Source: SZUA-320 sp963707875
GTDB lineage: Bacteria > Gemmatimonadota > Gemmatimonadetes > Gemmatimonadales > GWC2-71-9
DNA length: 64,000 nt
Direction of reading: 5' to 3'
Assembly: GCA_963707875.1 (NCBI GenBank)
Contig: CAVPRU010000003.1
Coordinates: forward strand, 124,001-188,000
In this document: one piece after another, positions 34,544-44,200 of the stretch
Layout: each line of letters opens with the position of its first letter
How positions within the stretch are numbered: the first letter of the stretch is position 1
Position numbers and translations under genes: made by a program
Notes under the pieces: generated by a model
What the model was told of the DNA's origin: nothing
Databases searched by the model: none
What the model saw: the letters and a program-made list of their open reading frames with translations, nothing else

Positions 34544-36213
34544 GGCTGTCTCCGGGAAGCGACGCGTTGGCCGTCAAGCAGGGTGCCCAGCACCTGGACC
34601 CGGCGGAGATCGTCGGGCAGCACCGCCCGGGGATCTTCGGAGAGAATCGTGAAGTCGGCCCGGAAGCCAGGAGCAATCATCCCCCGGCCGCTCTCGGCGA
34701 AGGCGGCCCAGGCGGGTCCGGTGGTCATCGCGGCGAGGGCGTCGGCAAGGGTGATCTTCTGCTCCGGCAGCCAACCACCAACCGGGAGCCCGTCCGCCCC
34801 GCGACGGGTCACCATCGAGAACAGGCTCAGGATCGGGTCGCCGGTATCGGAGGCCGGGAAGTCCGTGCCGGCCGCGACCACGACGCCGGCCTCCCGGAAG
34901 TGCCGGGTGGGGACTGCCCAGCGGACCCGGTTGGGACCCAGTCGATCGGCCGCCCAGCGGCGGTATTCACCGACGAAGACCGGCTGAATCGAGGCGACCA
35001 CCCCGTGCCGGGCAAAGCGCTCGATGTCAGCGGGGCGGATTACCGAGACATGTTCGATCCGGAAGCGCTGCTCTCGGGCCGCGGAATCAACCCGCCCGAA
35101 TGCGTCGAGCACCCGGGAGACCGCGCGATCACCGAGGGCATGGACGGCGACCTGGAACCCCCGCTCCGCGGCCCGGCCGAGGATGTCATCCAGCAACGAG
35201 TCCGACAGCAGGACCAGACCCCGCTCCCCCGGGGCATCCGAGTACGAGTCGGTCAGCTGTGCCCCGCGCGACCCCAGCGCGCCGTCCACCATGACCTTGA
35301 GCGCCCGGACGGTCAGCCGGCCATCAAAGAGATCGGTCTGGGGACCTTCGGCGAGGGCGCTGTCGGCGCTGGCACCGGGGGCATTCACCATGGCGTACAC
35401 CCGGATCGGCAGGCTGCCCTCGACGGCCAGGGCCTGGTACAGCCGCACGGTGGACCATGACACACCCGCATCGTGAACGCTGGTCAGCCCCCATCGGGCA
35501 TATTGGGCCAGGGCCAGCTCCATCCGGCGTCGAACCATCGCTGGCGCGTCGGGAGGCACGGCGCTCCGGACCAGCTCCACCGCTTCGTCGACCAGGACAC
35601 CGGAAGGATTCCCGGTCGAATCGCGGAAGAGACGACCGCCGGCCGGGTCCGGCGTGTCCGCGCTGATCCCTGCCAACTCCATGGCCTTGCTGTTGACCCA
35701 GACCGAGTGGAGGTCGATCCGGTCAAGCAGGACCGGGTGGTCTGGGGCCACCGAGTCGAGGTCGGCCGCCGTAGGGAACTCGACCGGGGTCCAGTATCCC
35801 TGGTCCCAGCCCCCACCCAGGATCCAGGTACCCGCCGGCGCCTCGGCGACGGCGGCGCCCACCCGGGCCACGATATCCTCCCGACTCAGCCCGCGCAGGT
35901 TCAGCCGCTCCAGCTGCTCCCCCAGCATGAGGACGTGGGCGTGGGCGTCGGCCAGCCCGGGCACCACCACGCCTTCGAGGGTGTCGAGCACCACGCCGCG
36001 GGGAGCCGCCTTGCGAACCTCCGCCACGGTTCCGATCATGGTGATCCGGCCACCGGACACCGCGACGGCCTGGACGGTGGGGCGGGCCGAGTCGAGGGTG
36101 ATGAAGGTGCCGACGAAGATCCTGTCGGCCGAGACCCGAGGGCCGCAGGCAGCGGCGGTCAGCAGGGCGGCAGCGAGGGCCGGGACGAGGCGAACGGCAA
36201 TGGATGCGGTCAT
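34540..36213 (-). CDS. Amidohydrolase family lipoprotein (YtcJ-like)
   Basis: A 557-residue exported metal-dependent hydrolase. The N-terminus is a lipobox L-T-A-A-A-C after a hydrophobic stretch. Metal-binding motifs are HAH in GLADAHAHVLM, a lysine or histidine region in AHVLMLGE, HALGDRA, EHVSVI and the aspartate in AGTDFPAS. Such YtcJ-type proteins hydrolyse amides or nitriles; substrate unknown. The ATG with an AGG-containing leader lies just upstream of the divergent deoxyhypusine-synthase gene. Its stop overlaps the DUF1080 start. Confidence 0.88.
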   Translation of the reverse strand: MTASIAVRLVPALAAALLTAAACGPRVSADRIFVGTFITLDSARPTVQAVAVSGGRITMIGTVAEVRKAAPRGVVLDTLEGVVVPGLADAHAHVLMLGEQLERLNLRGLSREDIVARVGAAVAEAPAGTWILGGGWDQGYWTPVEFPTAADLDSVAPDHPVLLDRIDLHSVWVNSKAMELAGISADTPDPAGGRLFRDSTGNPSGVLVDEAVELVRSAVPPDAPAMVRRRMELALAQYARWGLTSVHDAGVSWSTVRLYQALAVEGSLPIRVYAMVNAPGASADSALAEGPQTDLFDGRLTVRALKVMVDGALGSRGAQLTDSYSDAPGERGLVLLSDSLLDDILGRAAERGFQVAVHALGDRAVSRVLDAFGRVDSAAREQRFRIEHVSVIRPADIERFARHGVVASIQPVFVGEYRRWAADRLGPNRVRWAVPTRHFREAGVVVAAGTDFPASDTGDPILSLFSMVTRRGADGLPVGGWLPEQKITLADALAAMTTGPAWAAFAESGRGMIAPGFRADFTILSEDPRAVLPDDLRRVQVLGTLLDGQRVASRRQP

Positions 36214-36257
36214 GAGAGGACCTGGCAACGGTACGGACGGCCGGTCCTGAAGGCAAG

Positions 36258-36266
36258 CACTATATT
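36258..36266. promoter_or_regulatory. Overlapping divergent -10 elements
   Basis: TATATT on the plus strand (36261-36266) ends six bases before the deoxyhypusine-synthase ATG, and TATAGT on the minus strand (36258-36263) is 44 bases before the amidohydrolase ATG. One AT patch therefore can start transcription in both directions. Confidence 0.45.
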
Positions 36267-36272
36267 CCCCCC

Positions 36273-37409
36273 ATGACCAGACCTTCTGCGGCTTTCCTGC
36301 AGGGCCCCCGCATTTCGCCCAAGGGCATTACCGGCGCCGAGCCGGTGGCCGATCTGATCGACGGCGCCTTCCTGGCGTACAACGCCGGGCGGCTGCGCGA
36401 AGCCTGCCAGCTGTTCACCACCAGGATCCTGGAACCGGATGTGACCGTCGCGATGAGCCTGACCGGGGCCATGACTCCGGCCGGGCTCGGGATGAGTACC
36501 CTGATCCCGCTGATGGAGGCGGGCTTCGTGGACTGGATCATCTCGACCGGCGCCAACCTCTACCACGACGCCCATTTTGCGCTCGGCTTGAGCCTCCACC
36601 AGGGCTCGCCGACCAACGATGACGTCGAGCTGCGGGCGAAAGGGGTCGTCCGGATCTACGATATTCTGTTCGACTACAGCGTCCTGCTCTCGACCGACGC
36701 CTTTACCCGGGAAGTCTGCCAGAACCCGGAGTTCCAGCGGCCCATGAGTTCGGCGGAGTTCCACTACCTCCTCGGCGGATATCTCAAGGCCCGGGAAGAG
36801 GCCCTCGGGCTGAGCAAGCGGTCGGTCCTGAGCCTGGCGCACGAACTGGAGATTCCGATCTACACCTCCTCGCCAGGGGACAGCTCGATCGGGATGAACG
36901 TTGCCGAGATGGCGTTGCGGGGAAGCCCGCTCCGGTTCGACGTCTCCGCCGATGTGAATGAGACCGCGGCCATCGTGCTGACCGCCAAACGGGCCGGGGG
37001 CAAGAGTGCGGCCGTCATCGCGGGGGGAGGCAGTCCCAAGAACTTCCTGCTGCAGACCGAGCCGCAGATTCAGGAAGTCCTCGGGATCGACGAGAAGGGC
37101 CATGATTTCTTTCTGCAGTTCACCGATGCCAGACCCGACACCGGCGGCCTGTCGGGCGCCACCCCGGGCGAGGCGGTCTCCTGGGGCAAGATCGACCCCG
37201 ACCAGCTCCCCGGCACGGTCGTCTGCTACCTCGACACCACGGTGGCGCTCCCGCTGCTCACCGCCTACGCCCTGTCCCGGCACCCGCCTCGGCCCCTCAA
37301 GCGGCTCTATGCCCGGCGCGAGGAGATGATGCAGCTGTTGATCGACGAGTACACTGCGGCCAGGGCGTTCCGGGATGAGCGCGCCGAGGAGGCCCGGAAC
37401 GTTCAGTGA
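36273..37409 (+). CDS. Deoxyhypusine-synthase-like protein
   Basis: A 378-residue protein of the deoxyhypusine synthase family. NAD-binding landmarks are GAMTPAGLGMSTLIPLMEAG, FVDWIISTGANLYHDAHF, IPIYTSSPGDSSIGMNVA and FLLQTEPQIQ; the catalytic lysine that carries the butylimine in eukaryotic enzymes is in SWGKI near residue 306. Bacteria have no hypusine, so the bacterial relatives are thought to transfer the aminobutyl group of spermidine to another amine or protein (homospermidine-synthase-like activity in some). Coupled by GTGA to an MFS transporter. The TATATT six bases before ATG suggests a leaderless message. Confidence 0.88.
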   Translation: MTRPSAAFLQGPRISPKGITGAEPVADLIDGAFLAYNAGRLREACQLFTTRILEPDVTVAMSLTGAMTPAGLGMSTLIPLMEAGFVDWIISTGANLYHDAHFALGLSLHQGSPTNDDVELRAKGVVRIYDILFDYSVLLSTDAFTREVCQNPEFQRPMSSAEFHYLLGGYLKAREEALGLSKRSVLSLAHELEIPIYTSSPGDSSIGMNVAEMALRGSPLRFDVSADVNETAAIVLTAKRAGGKSAAVIAGGGSPKNFLLQTEPQIQEVLGIDEKGHDFFLQFTDARPDTGGLSGATPGEAVSWGKIDPDQLPGTVVCYLDTTVALPLLTAYALSRHPPRPLKRLYARREEMMQLLIDEYTAARAFRDERAEEARNVQ

Positions 37410-38908
37410 CCAGGCTGGGCCCTTCGACCCGGTACAGCGTCTACGCGCTGGGTCTGCTGACCGTCATCAACGTCGTCAACTATCTCGAACGGAACGCGAT
37501 CTTCGCGCTGTTCGAGCCGATCAAACGCGACCTCAACCTCACCGATACCCATCTGGGCTGGCTCGGCTCGGCCTACATCCTGGTGTTCTCCCTGGCAGCG
37601 CTGCCGGTGGGACTGATGTCGGACCTCAGGAGCCGGACCGCGGTCACCGCCTTCGGGGTGAGTCTTTGGAGCATTGCTACCAGCCTCGGGGGACTGGTCC
37701 GGAGCTTCCCCGGCCTGCTGGCGACCCGCGCCGCAGTGGGTCTCGGTGGAGCGGCGGCCAACGCGGCAAGCACCGCGCTGGTGGCCGACTATTTCCCCGG
37801 CGCCCGGCGGGCGCTGGCGATGAGCATCTTCACCGCCGGGTTGGCGCTCGGCGGGGTGCTCGGCATTCTGGCGGCGGGGCAGCTGGAGGCGCTGTATGGC
37901 TGGCGGGTCACCTTCATGGCGCTCGGGCTCCCGGGCTTCGGGCTGGCCTTGCTGGTGGCGCGCCTTCGGGACCCGTTGAAGGAAGGGCCGATGCCGTCGG
38001 TCTTGGCCCAGCTCCGGCATCTGGAACTCGGGACCGTGGCCATCCTCTCAGCGTGCCGGTGGATCGTAGCGGGGCTCGCGACCGCCTCGGTGGCGGCCTG
38101 GGTAGCGGACCGGCAGTTCGGGGCCGATTCGGCGGTGGACGGGGCGGTCTTCGCGATCTTTGCCGGACTGGGACTGGCGATCAACATCATCGTCTGGGTC
38201 CGGCAAGCCGCTCGGAATGAGGGCGCAGGGGAAGAACTCGAACAGGGCCTGGAGACCGCGTTCGAGGGACTGCTCCGGGCGATGCGGCTGGTGTTCCGGA
38301 CGCCAACGCTGGTCTACGTGTTTGTGGGTGGGGCGATGATCTCCTTCGGGCTGAACGGGCTGATCGGCTGGGCGCCGGTGTTCATGACTCGAGAACTGCA
38401 CCTGACCGTCGCGGCGGCGACCGTGCTGCTGGGCAAGTGGGGATTGGTGGCAGGGATCGCGGGGACGCTGACTGGGGGGCTCCTGGCCGACTGGCTCCAG
38501 CCGCGGTATCACGGCGCACGGGTTCTGATCGGAAGCTCGGGATTCCTGATCGGCGGACCGCTGGCGATCTGGCTGCTCACGATCCGCGATCTGGAACTCT
38601 TTGTCCCGGTCTTCGCGGTCGCGTTCTTCTTTCTCACCTGGTACAACGGACCGCTGACGACGGTGATCTTCGATGTGGTCCCGGCCAAGGTCAGCACCAC
38701 GGTGGCTGGGGCGTTCCTGGCCTTCATCCATCTGGCGGGGGATGCCATTGCGCTGCCGTTGGTGGGGTTCCTGTCGGACGCATTCGGGATCGGGACCGCG
38801 GTGCTGGTGCTACCGGCGATGGCGTTGCTCGGCGGGCTGGTCGCGATGGGGGCGCTGCGGACGGTCAGGGCCGATATGGAGCGGGTGGTCCTGGCGAGTA
38901 CCAGTTGA
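37406..38908 (+). CDS. MFS transporter
   Basis: A 500-residue, twelve-helix secondary transporter. Typical MFS features: G-W-L-G-S-A-Y-I-L-V-F and D-L-R-S-R-T-A in the loop between helices 2 and 3, GALALGGVLGI and the central cytoplasmic loop of about 50 residues (EGAGEELEQGLETAFEG) between the halves. Family assignment within MFS (spinster/phosphate-glycerol type) is tentative. It starts GTG overlapping the deoxyhypusine-synthase stop, so a product or substrate of that protein, perhaps a polyamine, is a plausible cargo but unproven. Confidence 0.85.
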   Translation: MTRLGPSTRYSVYALGLLTVINVVNYLERNAIFALFEPIKRDLNLTDTHLGWLGSAYILVFSLAALPVGLMSDLRSRTAVTAFGVSLWSIATSLGGLVRSFPGLLATRAAVGLGGAAANAASTALVADYFPGARRALAMSIFTAGLALGGVLGILAAGQLEALYGWRVTFMALGLPGFGLALLVARLRDPLKEGPMPSVLAQLRHLELGTVAILSACRWIVAGLATASVAAWVADRQFGADSAVDGAVFAIFAGLGLAINIIVWVRQAARNEGAGEELEQGLETAFEGLLRAMRLVFRTPTLVYVFVGGAMISFGLNGLIGWAPVFMTRELHLTVAAATVLLGKWGLVAGIAGTLTGGLLADWLQPRYHGARVLIGSSGFLIGGPLAIWLLTIRDLELFVPVFAVAFFFLTWYNGPLTTVIFDVVPAKVSTTVAGAFLAFIHLAGDAIALPLVGFLSDAFGIGTAVLVLPAMALLGGLVAMGALRTVRADMERVVLASTS

Positions 38909-39363
38909 GGATCTGGATTGATGCCGATGCGATTCCCCGGGAGGTGAAAGACGTGGTGTTTCGCGCGGCGAAGCGGCTCAGCCTGGCGACCATGCTCGTC
39001 GCCAACCAGCGGCTGCAGACTCCGGTCGGCAATCCCCTGGTCACGGCCGTGTGGGTCGATGGTGGCCCCGACCTGGCGGACCAGCACATCGTGGACAACG
39101 CTGAACCCGGCGATCTGGTGGTCACTCAGGACATCCCGCTGGCGGCCCTCCTGGTCCCCCGGAAAATCGCGGTCCTGGACCCGCGGGGAGAGGAGCACAC
39201 TCCGGAGACCATCGGGGAGCGGCTCTCGATCCGGGATTTCATGGAGCAGCTCCGGTCGGCGGGCGCCGTGACCGGGGGCCCGCCACCCTACGACGCTCGC
39301 GCCAAGCAGGCCTTCGCCGCGGCGTTGGATCGCAGCCTGACCCGGCTCCGCGGCTCGGCATAG
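38905..39363 (+). CDS. YaiI/YqxD (DUF188) family protein
   Basis: A 152-residue cytosolic protein of the YaiI family, which has a PIN-like nuclease fold. It begins with IWIDADAIPREVKDVVFRAAKR; the DADA aspartates are the conserved acidic residues, with DLADQHIVD and LVVTQDIPLA as the further signature. The TTG start overlaps the MFS stop (TTGA). Biochemical role is unknown in the family. Confidence 0.88.
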   Translation: MRIWIDADAIPREVKDVVFRAAKRLSLATMLVANQRLQTPVGNPLVTAVWVDGGPDLADQHIVDNAEPGDLVVTQDIPLAALLVPRKIAVLDPRGEEHTPETIGERLSIRDFMEQLRSAGAVTGGPPPYDARAKQAFAAALDRSLTRLRGSA

Positions 39364-39642
39364 CCCGGGTTGCTGGCGAGAGGCAGGCCTCCCCAGAGCC
39401 TGGTGGGCGCTTCAACTCCGCGGTTCCCATGACCGACCCCAGTTGCCCTCCAACCGCCCCGGACCGGAGGAAGCGGCGGATAATGCGAACCGAGGGGCGA
39501 TCCGCATCGACCTTTTCGGTCCCGAAGCTGGAACCGACCAGAGGCCGGGAGGATGAGAAGACTCGCCACCCTGGCCGGAAGTTTGCACGGATGGTAGCCC
39601 AAACGCTCCGGTGTTCACTCTGCGATCACTCCCGAGGCCACC
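39364..39642. other. Gene-free stretch of 279 bases
   Basis: No gene with a supportable start, no T-rich terminator and no recognised riboswitch is visible between the DUF188 gene and the barrel-like protein. A GCGGAT/ATCCGC pair with an 18-base loop occurs near 39474-39505 and is weak. Confidence 0.5.
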
Positions 39643-40326
39643 ATGACGACCAAATCACTCCCCTTGCTGGCCGCCCTGCTGCTTGGCTTTGCCCAGCCGG
39701 CCCTGGCCCAGTCCTCCAATGGCCAAGGCCTGGTGGCGGTGGGGCTGACCGCTTCGACCCTTGGGATCGCCCCCGAGGTGTCGCTCCACCTGTCCCCCCA
39801 ACTCGGGCTCCGCGCCGGTTACCACTACCTCTCCCTCACCTTCGAGGAGACGGTCGATGATATCCGCTACGATATCAGCCCCGACTGGCGGAATCTCACG
39901 GCCCTGGTCGATCTGCATCCCTTCGCCAACGCGTTCCGGCTGACCGGAGGGCTGGTACTGTGGGACACGTCGGTCAAGGGCGAAGCGGTGCTCACCGGAC
40001 CGGTGACCATCGGCGACGTGGTCTACCAGCCCTCACAGGTGGGGTCGTTGACCGGCACCGCCGACTATTCCCGGACCATCGCGCCACTCGTGGGACTCGG
40101 CGTCGCAGGTCGCGGCCGCTTCGCGCTGATGTTCGACGTGGGCGTCGTGATGACCGGCCACCCGAAGGTCGACCTCACGGTGACGTCTCCCCTCACCGGG
40201 GCCGAACGGGCGCAGCTGGATGCGGAGGTCCAGCAGGAGCAGGCTTCGGCTCAGGCCGAGATCGACGATCAGCCGCTGGCCAAATATTTCCCGGTGGTGT
40301 CGCTCGGATTCAAAATCCGGTTCTGA
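39643..40326 (+). CDS. Outer-membrane beta-barrel-like secreted protein
   Basis: A 227-residue protein with a signal peptide to about residue 23 (A-L-A-Q). The rest alternates hydrophobic residues and ends in FPVVSLGFKIRF, with terminal phenylalanine, the usual BAM-recognition ending of outer membrane barrels. Strand-like segments such as AVGLTASTLGIAPEVSLHLS and GLRAGYHYLSLTF fit a small eight- to ten-strand barrel. An unusual acidic, glutamine-rich loop (EQASAQAEIDDQ) precedes the last strand. Function unknown. The ATG has a GAGG upstream. A hairpin follows the stop. Confidence 0.72.
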   Translation: MTTKSLPLLAALLLGFAQPALAQSSNGQGLVAVGLTASTLGIAPEVSLHLSPQLGLRAGYHYLSLTFEETVDDIRYDISPDWRNLTALVDLHPFANAFRLTGGLVLWDTSVKGEAVLTGPVTIGDVVYQPSQVGSLTGTADYSRTIAPLVGLGVAGRGRFALMFDVGVVMTGHPKVDLTVTSPLTGAERAQLDAEVQQEQASAQAEIDDQPLAKYFPVVSLGFKIRF

Positions 40327-40346
40327 CACCTCGAACCCTGATCCCT

Positions 40347-40373
40347 CTGGCCCATTGACAAGCAATGGGCCAG
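40347..40373 (+). terminator. Perfect 11-base stem-loop after barrel gene
   Basis: CTGGCCCATTG and CAATGGGCCAG pair without mismatch around the loop ACAAG, 21 bases after the barrel stop. No T-run follows (a G-run does), so it would be a hairpin-only or Rho-assisted terminator; it also separates the barrel gene from the diguanylate cyclase. Confidence 0.55.
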
Positions 40374-40485
40374 GGGGGCATTGCTTCTGCTGCCCGCTTC
40401 AGAGGGCGTCCAGGGCACCGCTTGGCCGGACCCCCGTTCCCGGCCCGGCAGTGGACAGGCCGGCCACCGACACCCAGGGACAGCC

Positions 40486-41244
40486 GTGGGACCGCTCACC
40501 GCACGACAAGTGGTTTTCCGTATTGTCGTCATCATGTCGGTGGCGGAACTGTCGATCATGCTGGTTCTGGGGACGATTCCGCACGAGGCGAGCACCAACG
40601 CCGAAGCGGCTCTGGATGCGGCGCTGCTGGCGGCATTATCCACTCCCGCAATCTACCTCTGGATCATCAGACCATTTGTGGCCGCTCGGGACGAGGCGCT
40701 CGTTCAGGTCGGCCGCCTGGCGCTGACCGATCCGTTGACCAAGCTGGCGAATCGACGTCTGATCTCAGAGCACCTGGGAATAGCCATCGCAGCGAGCGTC
40801 CGGCACCAGGAGTATGGCGCGGTGCTGGCGCTGGACCTGGATGGACTCAAGGCGATCAACGACAACCATGGCCACAAGGCAGGGGATGCGGTACTGGTTG
40901 GGGTCGCTGAACGGCTGCCATCCATCATCCGCGCCGAGGATGTCGTCGGGCGCCTTGGGGGGGATGAGTTCGTCGTCCTGATTCACCGCCTCAGCACCGA
41001 CGAAGCCGTGGCACGCGACCGGGCGGTGCTGATCGCGGACAAACTGATCGCGTTGGTCAGGCAGCCGCTCGAGTTCAAAGGAAAGATCCTTCAGGTCGGC
41101 GCCAGCATCGGAATCCGCCTGCTGGGCACCAGTGCCCTGGATGTCCCGACCGCACTCCACGAGGCGGATGTTGCGTTGTATCGCGCCAAAGAGGCCGGGA
41201 GAGGGCGGGCGGCCTTCTTCGAGGAGACGGAACCGACATCGTAG
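40486..41244 (+). CDS. Membrane diguanylate cyclase (GGDEF)
   Basis: A 252-residue protein with two N-terminal membrane segments (about 14-30 and 47-63) and one GGDEF domain. The signature is complete (LGGDEFVVL near residue 159) and preceded by the product-inhibition site RAED five residues upstream, so it should make cyclic-di-GMP and be feedback-controlled. DPLTKLANRR and DGLKAINDNHGHKAGD are the other conserved parts. No sensory domain other than the short periplasmic loop. Start: GTG with AGGGA upstream; a TTG 35 codons earlier in frame would give a longer N-terminus without known domain. Confidence 0.85.
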   Translation: MGPLTARQVVFRIVVIMSVAELSIMLVLGTIPHEASTNAEAALDAALLAALSTPAIYLWIIRPFVAARDEALVQVGRLALTDPLTKLANRRLISEHLGIAIAASVRHQEYGAVLALDLDGLKAINDNHGHKAGDAVLVGVAERLPSIIRAEDVVGRLGGDEFVVLIHRLSTDEAVARDRAVLIADKLIALVRQPLEFKGKILQVGASIGIRLLGTSALDVPTALHEADVALYRAKEAGRGRAAFFEETEPTS

Positions 41245-41284
41245 GGCAGCAGGGAAGGTCAGGCCAGGTGGTGGTCGCCTCGCT

Positions 41285-44200
41285 TCAGTGCCTCAGCTCG
41301 GTAAGGGCCCGATCCAGGCCGACAACCAGACAGTCGGCATCACTCCGGGTGAAACACATCGGGGGCTTGATCTTGATCACGTTGTTGAACGGCCCGTCGG
41401 TACTGACAAGCAAGCCATAGTCCCGGAGCCGGTTGACGATCACGGCCGCCTCCCGAGCGGCCGGCTCCAGGGTCGACCGGTCGCGCACCAGTTCCAGGCC
41501 CACGAAGAGGCCCAGGCCCCGGGCCTCTCCCGCCAGCGGATGCCGCGCCACCAGTTCCCGCAGCCCGGCCAGGAGGTGTCCGCCCACCTCCAGTGCGTTC
41601 TGCTGGAGCCGCTCCGACTCGAGCACCTCGAGCACCGCCAACCCGACCGCCGCCGCCACGGGCCCACCGCCAAAGGTGTTGAAGTATTCCATGCCGTTGG
41701 CAAACGCCGCCGCGATCTGCCGGGTCGTCACCACCGCTCCCAGCGGGAACCCGTTCCCGATCGGCTTCCCCATGGTGACGATGTCCGGGACGACCCCCTG
41801 GGTCTCGAAGCCCCAGAAATGAGTGCCCACCCGGCCGAATCCGACCTGCACTTCGTCCGCGATGCAGATCCCGCCCTCGGCCCGGATCCGCCGGTAGGCC
41901 TCAGCCAGGAATCCGGCGGGCGAGACCACCTGTCCGCCACAGCTGAGGATCGACTCGGCCAGAAACCCCGCCACCGGCTCCCCAGTCCCCCTCAGGAACT
42001 CCATCGCCGGCGAGACCGCCGCGGCGTACTTGAATCCCGCCTCAGGATCGGAGGCCTTCCAGGCACCGCGGTAGCCGTCGGGCATCGGGATCTTCCGGAC
42101 CCAGGGGGGTGGACCTGCCCCACCCTTGCCATCGTGTTTGTAGGGGCTGACGTCGATCAGGGTGGTGGTGTTGCCATGGTACCCCACGTCCACCACGACC
42201 ATCCCGCGTCCTCCGGTCGCTGTGCGCGCCATCCGGATCGCCAACTCGTTGGCTTCACTCCCAGAGTTCACCAGGAAGCAAACGCTGAGTGACTCCGGCA
42301 GGGTCGCGGTGAGCCGTTCCGCATAGCGGACGAGGTTCTGGTGCAGATACCGGGTGTTGGTGTTCAACACCGCCAACTGCTCCCGCGCGGCCCGAACCAC
42401 CTGGGGATGCGAATGCCCGACATGGGGGACGTTGTTGACGCAGTCCAGGTAGCGGAGCCCATCCTGATCGTAGAGGAACTGCTTCCATCCCCGGACGATC
42501 TGGAGCGGCTTCCGGTAGGCGACACTGAGCGACGGGCCGAGATGTTCCTGCCGGCTCTGGAGGATTCCGGCGCGGTCCGGGGGCGACGGCATGAACGCCG
42601 AGTCGGGGAAGCCAGCGATCAGGTTGGCGTCCGGGGACAGACTCAGCCAGACATCGCGCTGATCGGCCCGGGCCGCCCCGGGAAATTCACCCTCCCGGTC
42701 GAGCAGATCGCAGATGATCTGGACATGGGGGTGAGGTGGCCAGCCACCGTTCTCTCCGATCCCGCCCACGGTGCCGATCCAGTCGCCTCGCTGGACCGGA
42801 GTGCCGGGCTGGAGCTTGCCGATCACATCGCGGCCCAGATGCCCGTACAGCGTGAAGAAGGTCGGCCCCCGCTCGATCTCGTGGCGGAGGATGACCGTGG
42901 GCCCGTAGTCCCGCCCACCGGCATTGTCCTGGACGCTGTGCACGATGCCCTTGAGCGGCGCCACCACGGGGAGGCCCGCGGAGCAGAACAGGTCGAGCCC
43001 GAGGTGGACGGTCCGGGCCACCGGCCGGTCGTTCCCTTCGGCCTCGAACAGCCGGCCGAGGTAGAGCGCCCGCGGTTCGTTCCAGGCACCAATCCCCACC
43101 TCCGCACCACGTTCCATCATGTGGTGAAAGAGCTTGAAGGTGAAGCGCGGCACGTCATCGGGCTCGGCCGGATTCTCCACCAGCGGACTCCCGATGCTCA
43201 GATCAATCGGGCAAACCCGGTCGTAGCCATCCACATCCAGCAGCGGGCCGAAGCTCCCGGCGTTCGCGCTCAGCCATTCCACCACGGGTGGGTTCAGCGG
43301 ACAGGGCTCGAGATCCGCAGCAGCCCGGAGCGTGTAGTGGGCCAGCCGCGGATGGATCTGTTCCAACCGCTCCAAGGCGTCCCAGGCAGGAGCTTCACTG
43401 ATCGCCAGATAGCGGTTGTCGGGGTGCCGGGACCGCTGGACCGCGGAATTGACGACCGAGACGGAGAGCCGGGTGCAGATGAGTGGAAAGAGCAGCTCGA
43501 GCTCGTCCTCGGTCAGCGGGTACTCGTGGTGGTACCCACGGACCACTTCAGCCGCCGCGGCCAGCGGATCGGGCTTGGCCAGAATCGCATAGGCGCTGGC
43601 GATGGCCAGCTCCATGACGACTGGCGATTCCAGCATGTCACCGAAATCCAGCAGGCCGGAAACCCGGCGCTCGGGTGGATCGCCGCCGCTGACCAGCACG
43701 TTCCAGTCGTTGGCGTCGTTGTGGATCACCCCCTGCCGAAGGGAGGGCAGGATGGGGAGCAACTCTCGTTCGAACCGCTCGAGGTGCCGGGCGACCAGTG
43801 CCCGGCGACTGGGATCCTCCACCAGGGGGAGGTGTTCCACGACCCACGGCGACCGGACGATGTCCCACTTGAGGACCCGGCGGGCCTGGGGATGGGTGAA
43901 CCCCTCCAGGGCCAGATCCAGTCGGCCGAGTGTGGCACCGAGGCTCTGGAGCAGCCCGGAGGAGTGGGGGAGTACCTCGGCGAAGGGAGTACCCGGCAGC
44001 CAGGAGAGCATCCTGACCAGGTGGGCTGTGCCTCCGGCTCCCACTGTTTCAAGGATGTCGCGGCCATCGAGTCCTCGCACCACCCGAGGCACCATCAGAT
44101 CAGGCGCCCGCTCGGCAATCCGCTCCAGGGCGCGGTGCTGGAACTCCAGCACGCTCCGCTCCTCATCGGCGTGGGCGATCTTGAGGACGGTCCGGCCCGA

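Noticed and set aside
39591..39600. ATGGTAGCCC resembling the 3' part of a cyclic-di-GMP riboswitch, near a GGDEF gene
   Set aside because: The required GCAAAGC and matching stems upstream are missing, and the site precedes the barrel-like gene, not the cyclase.
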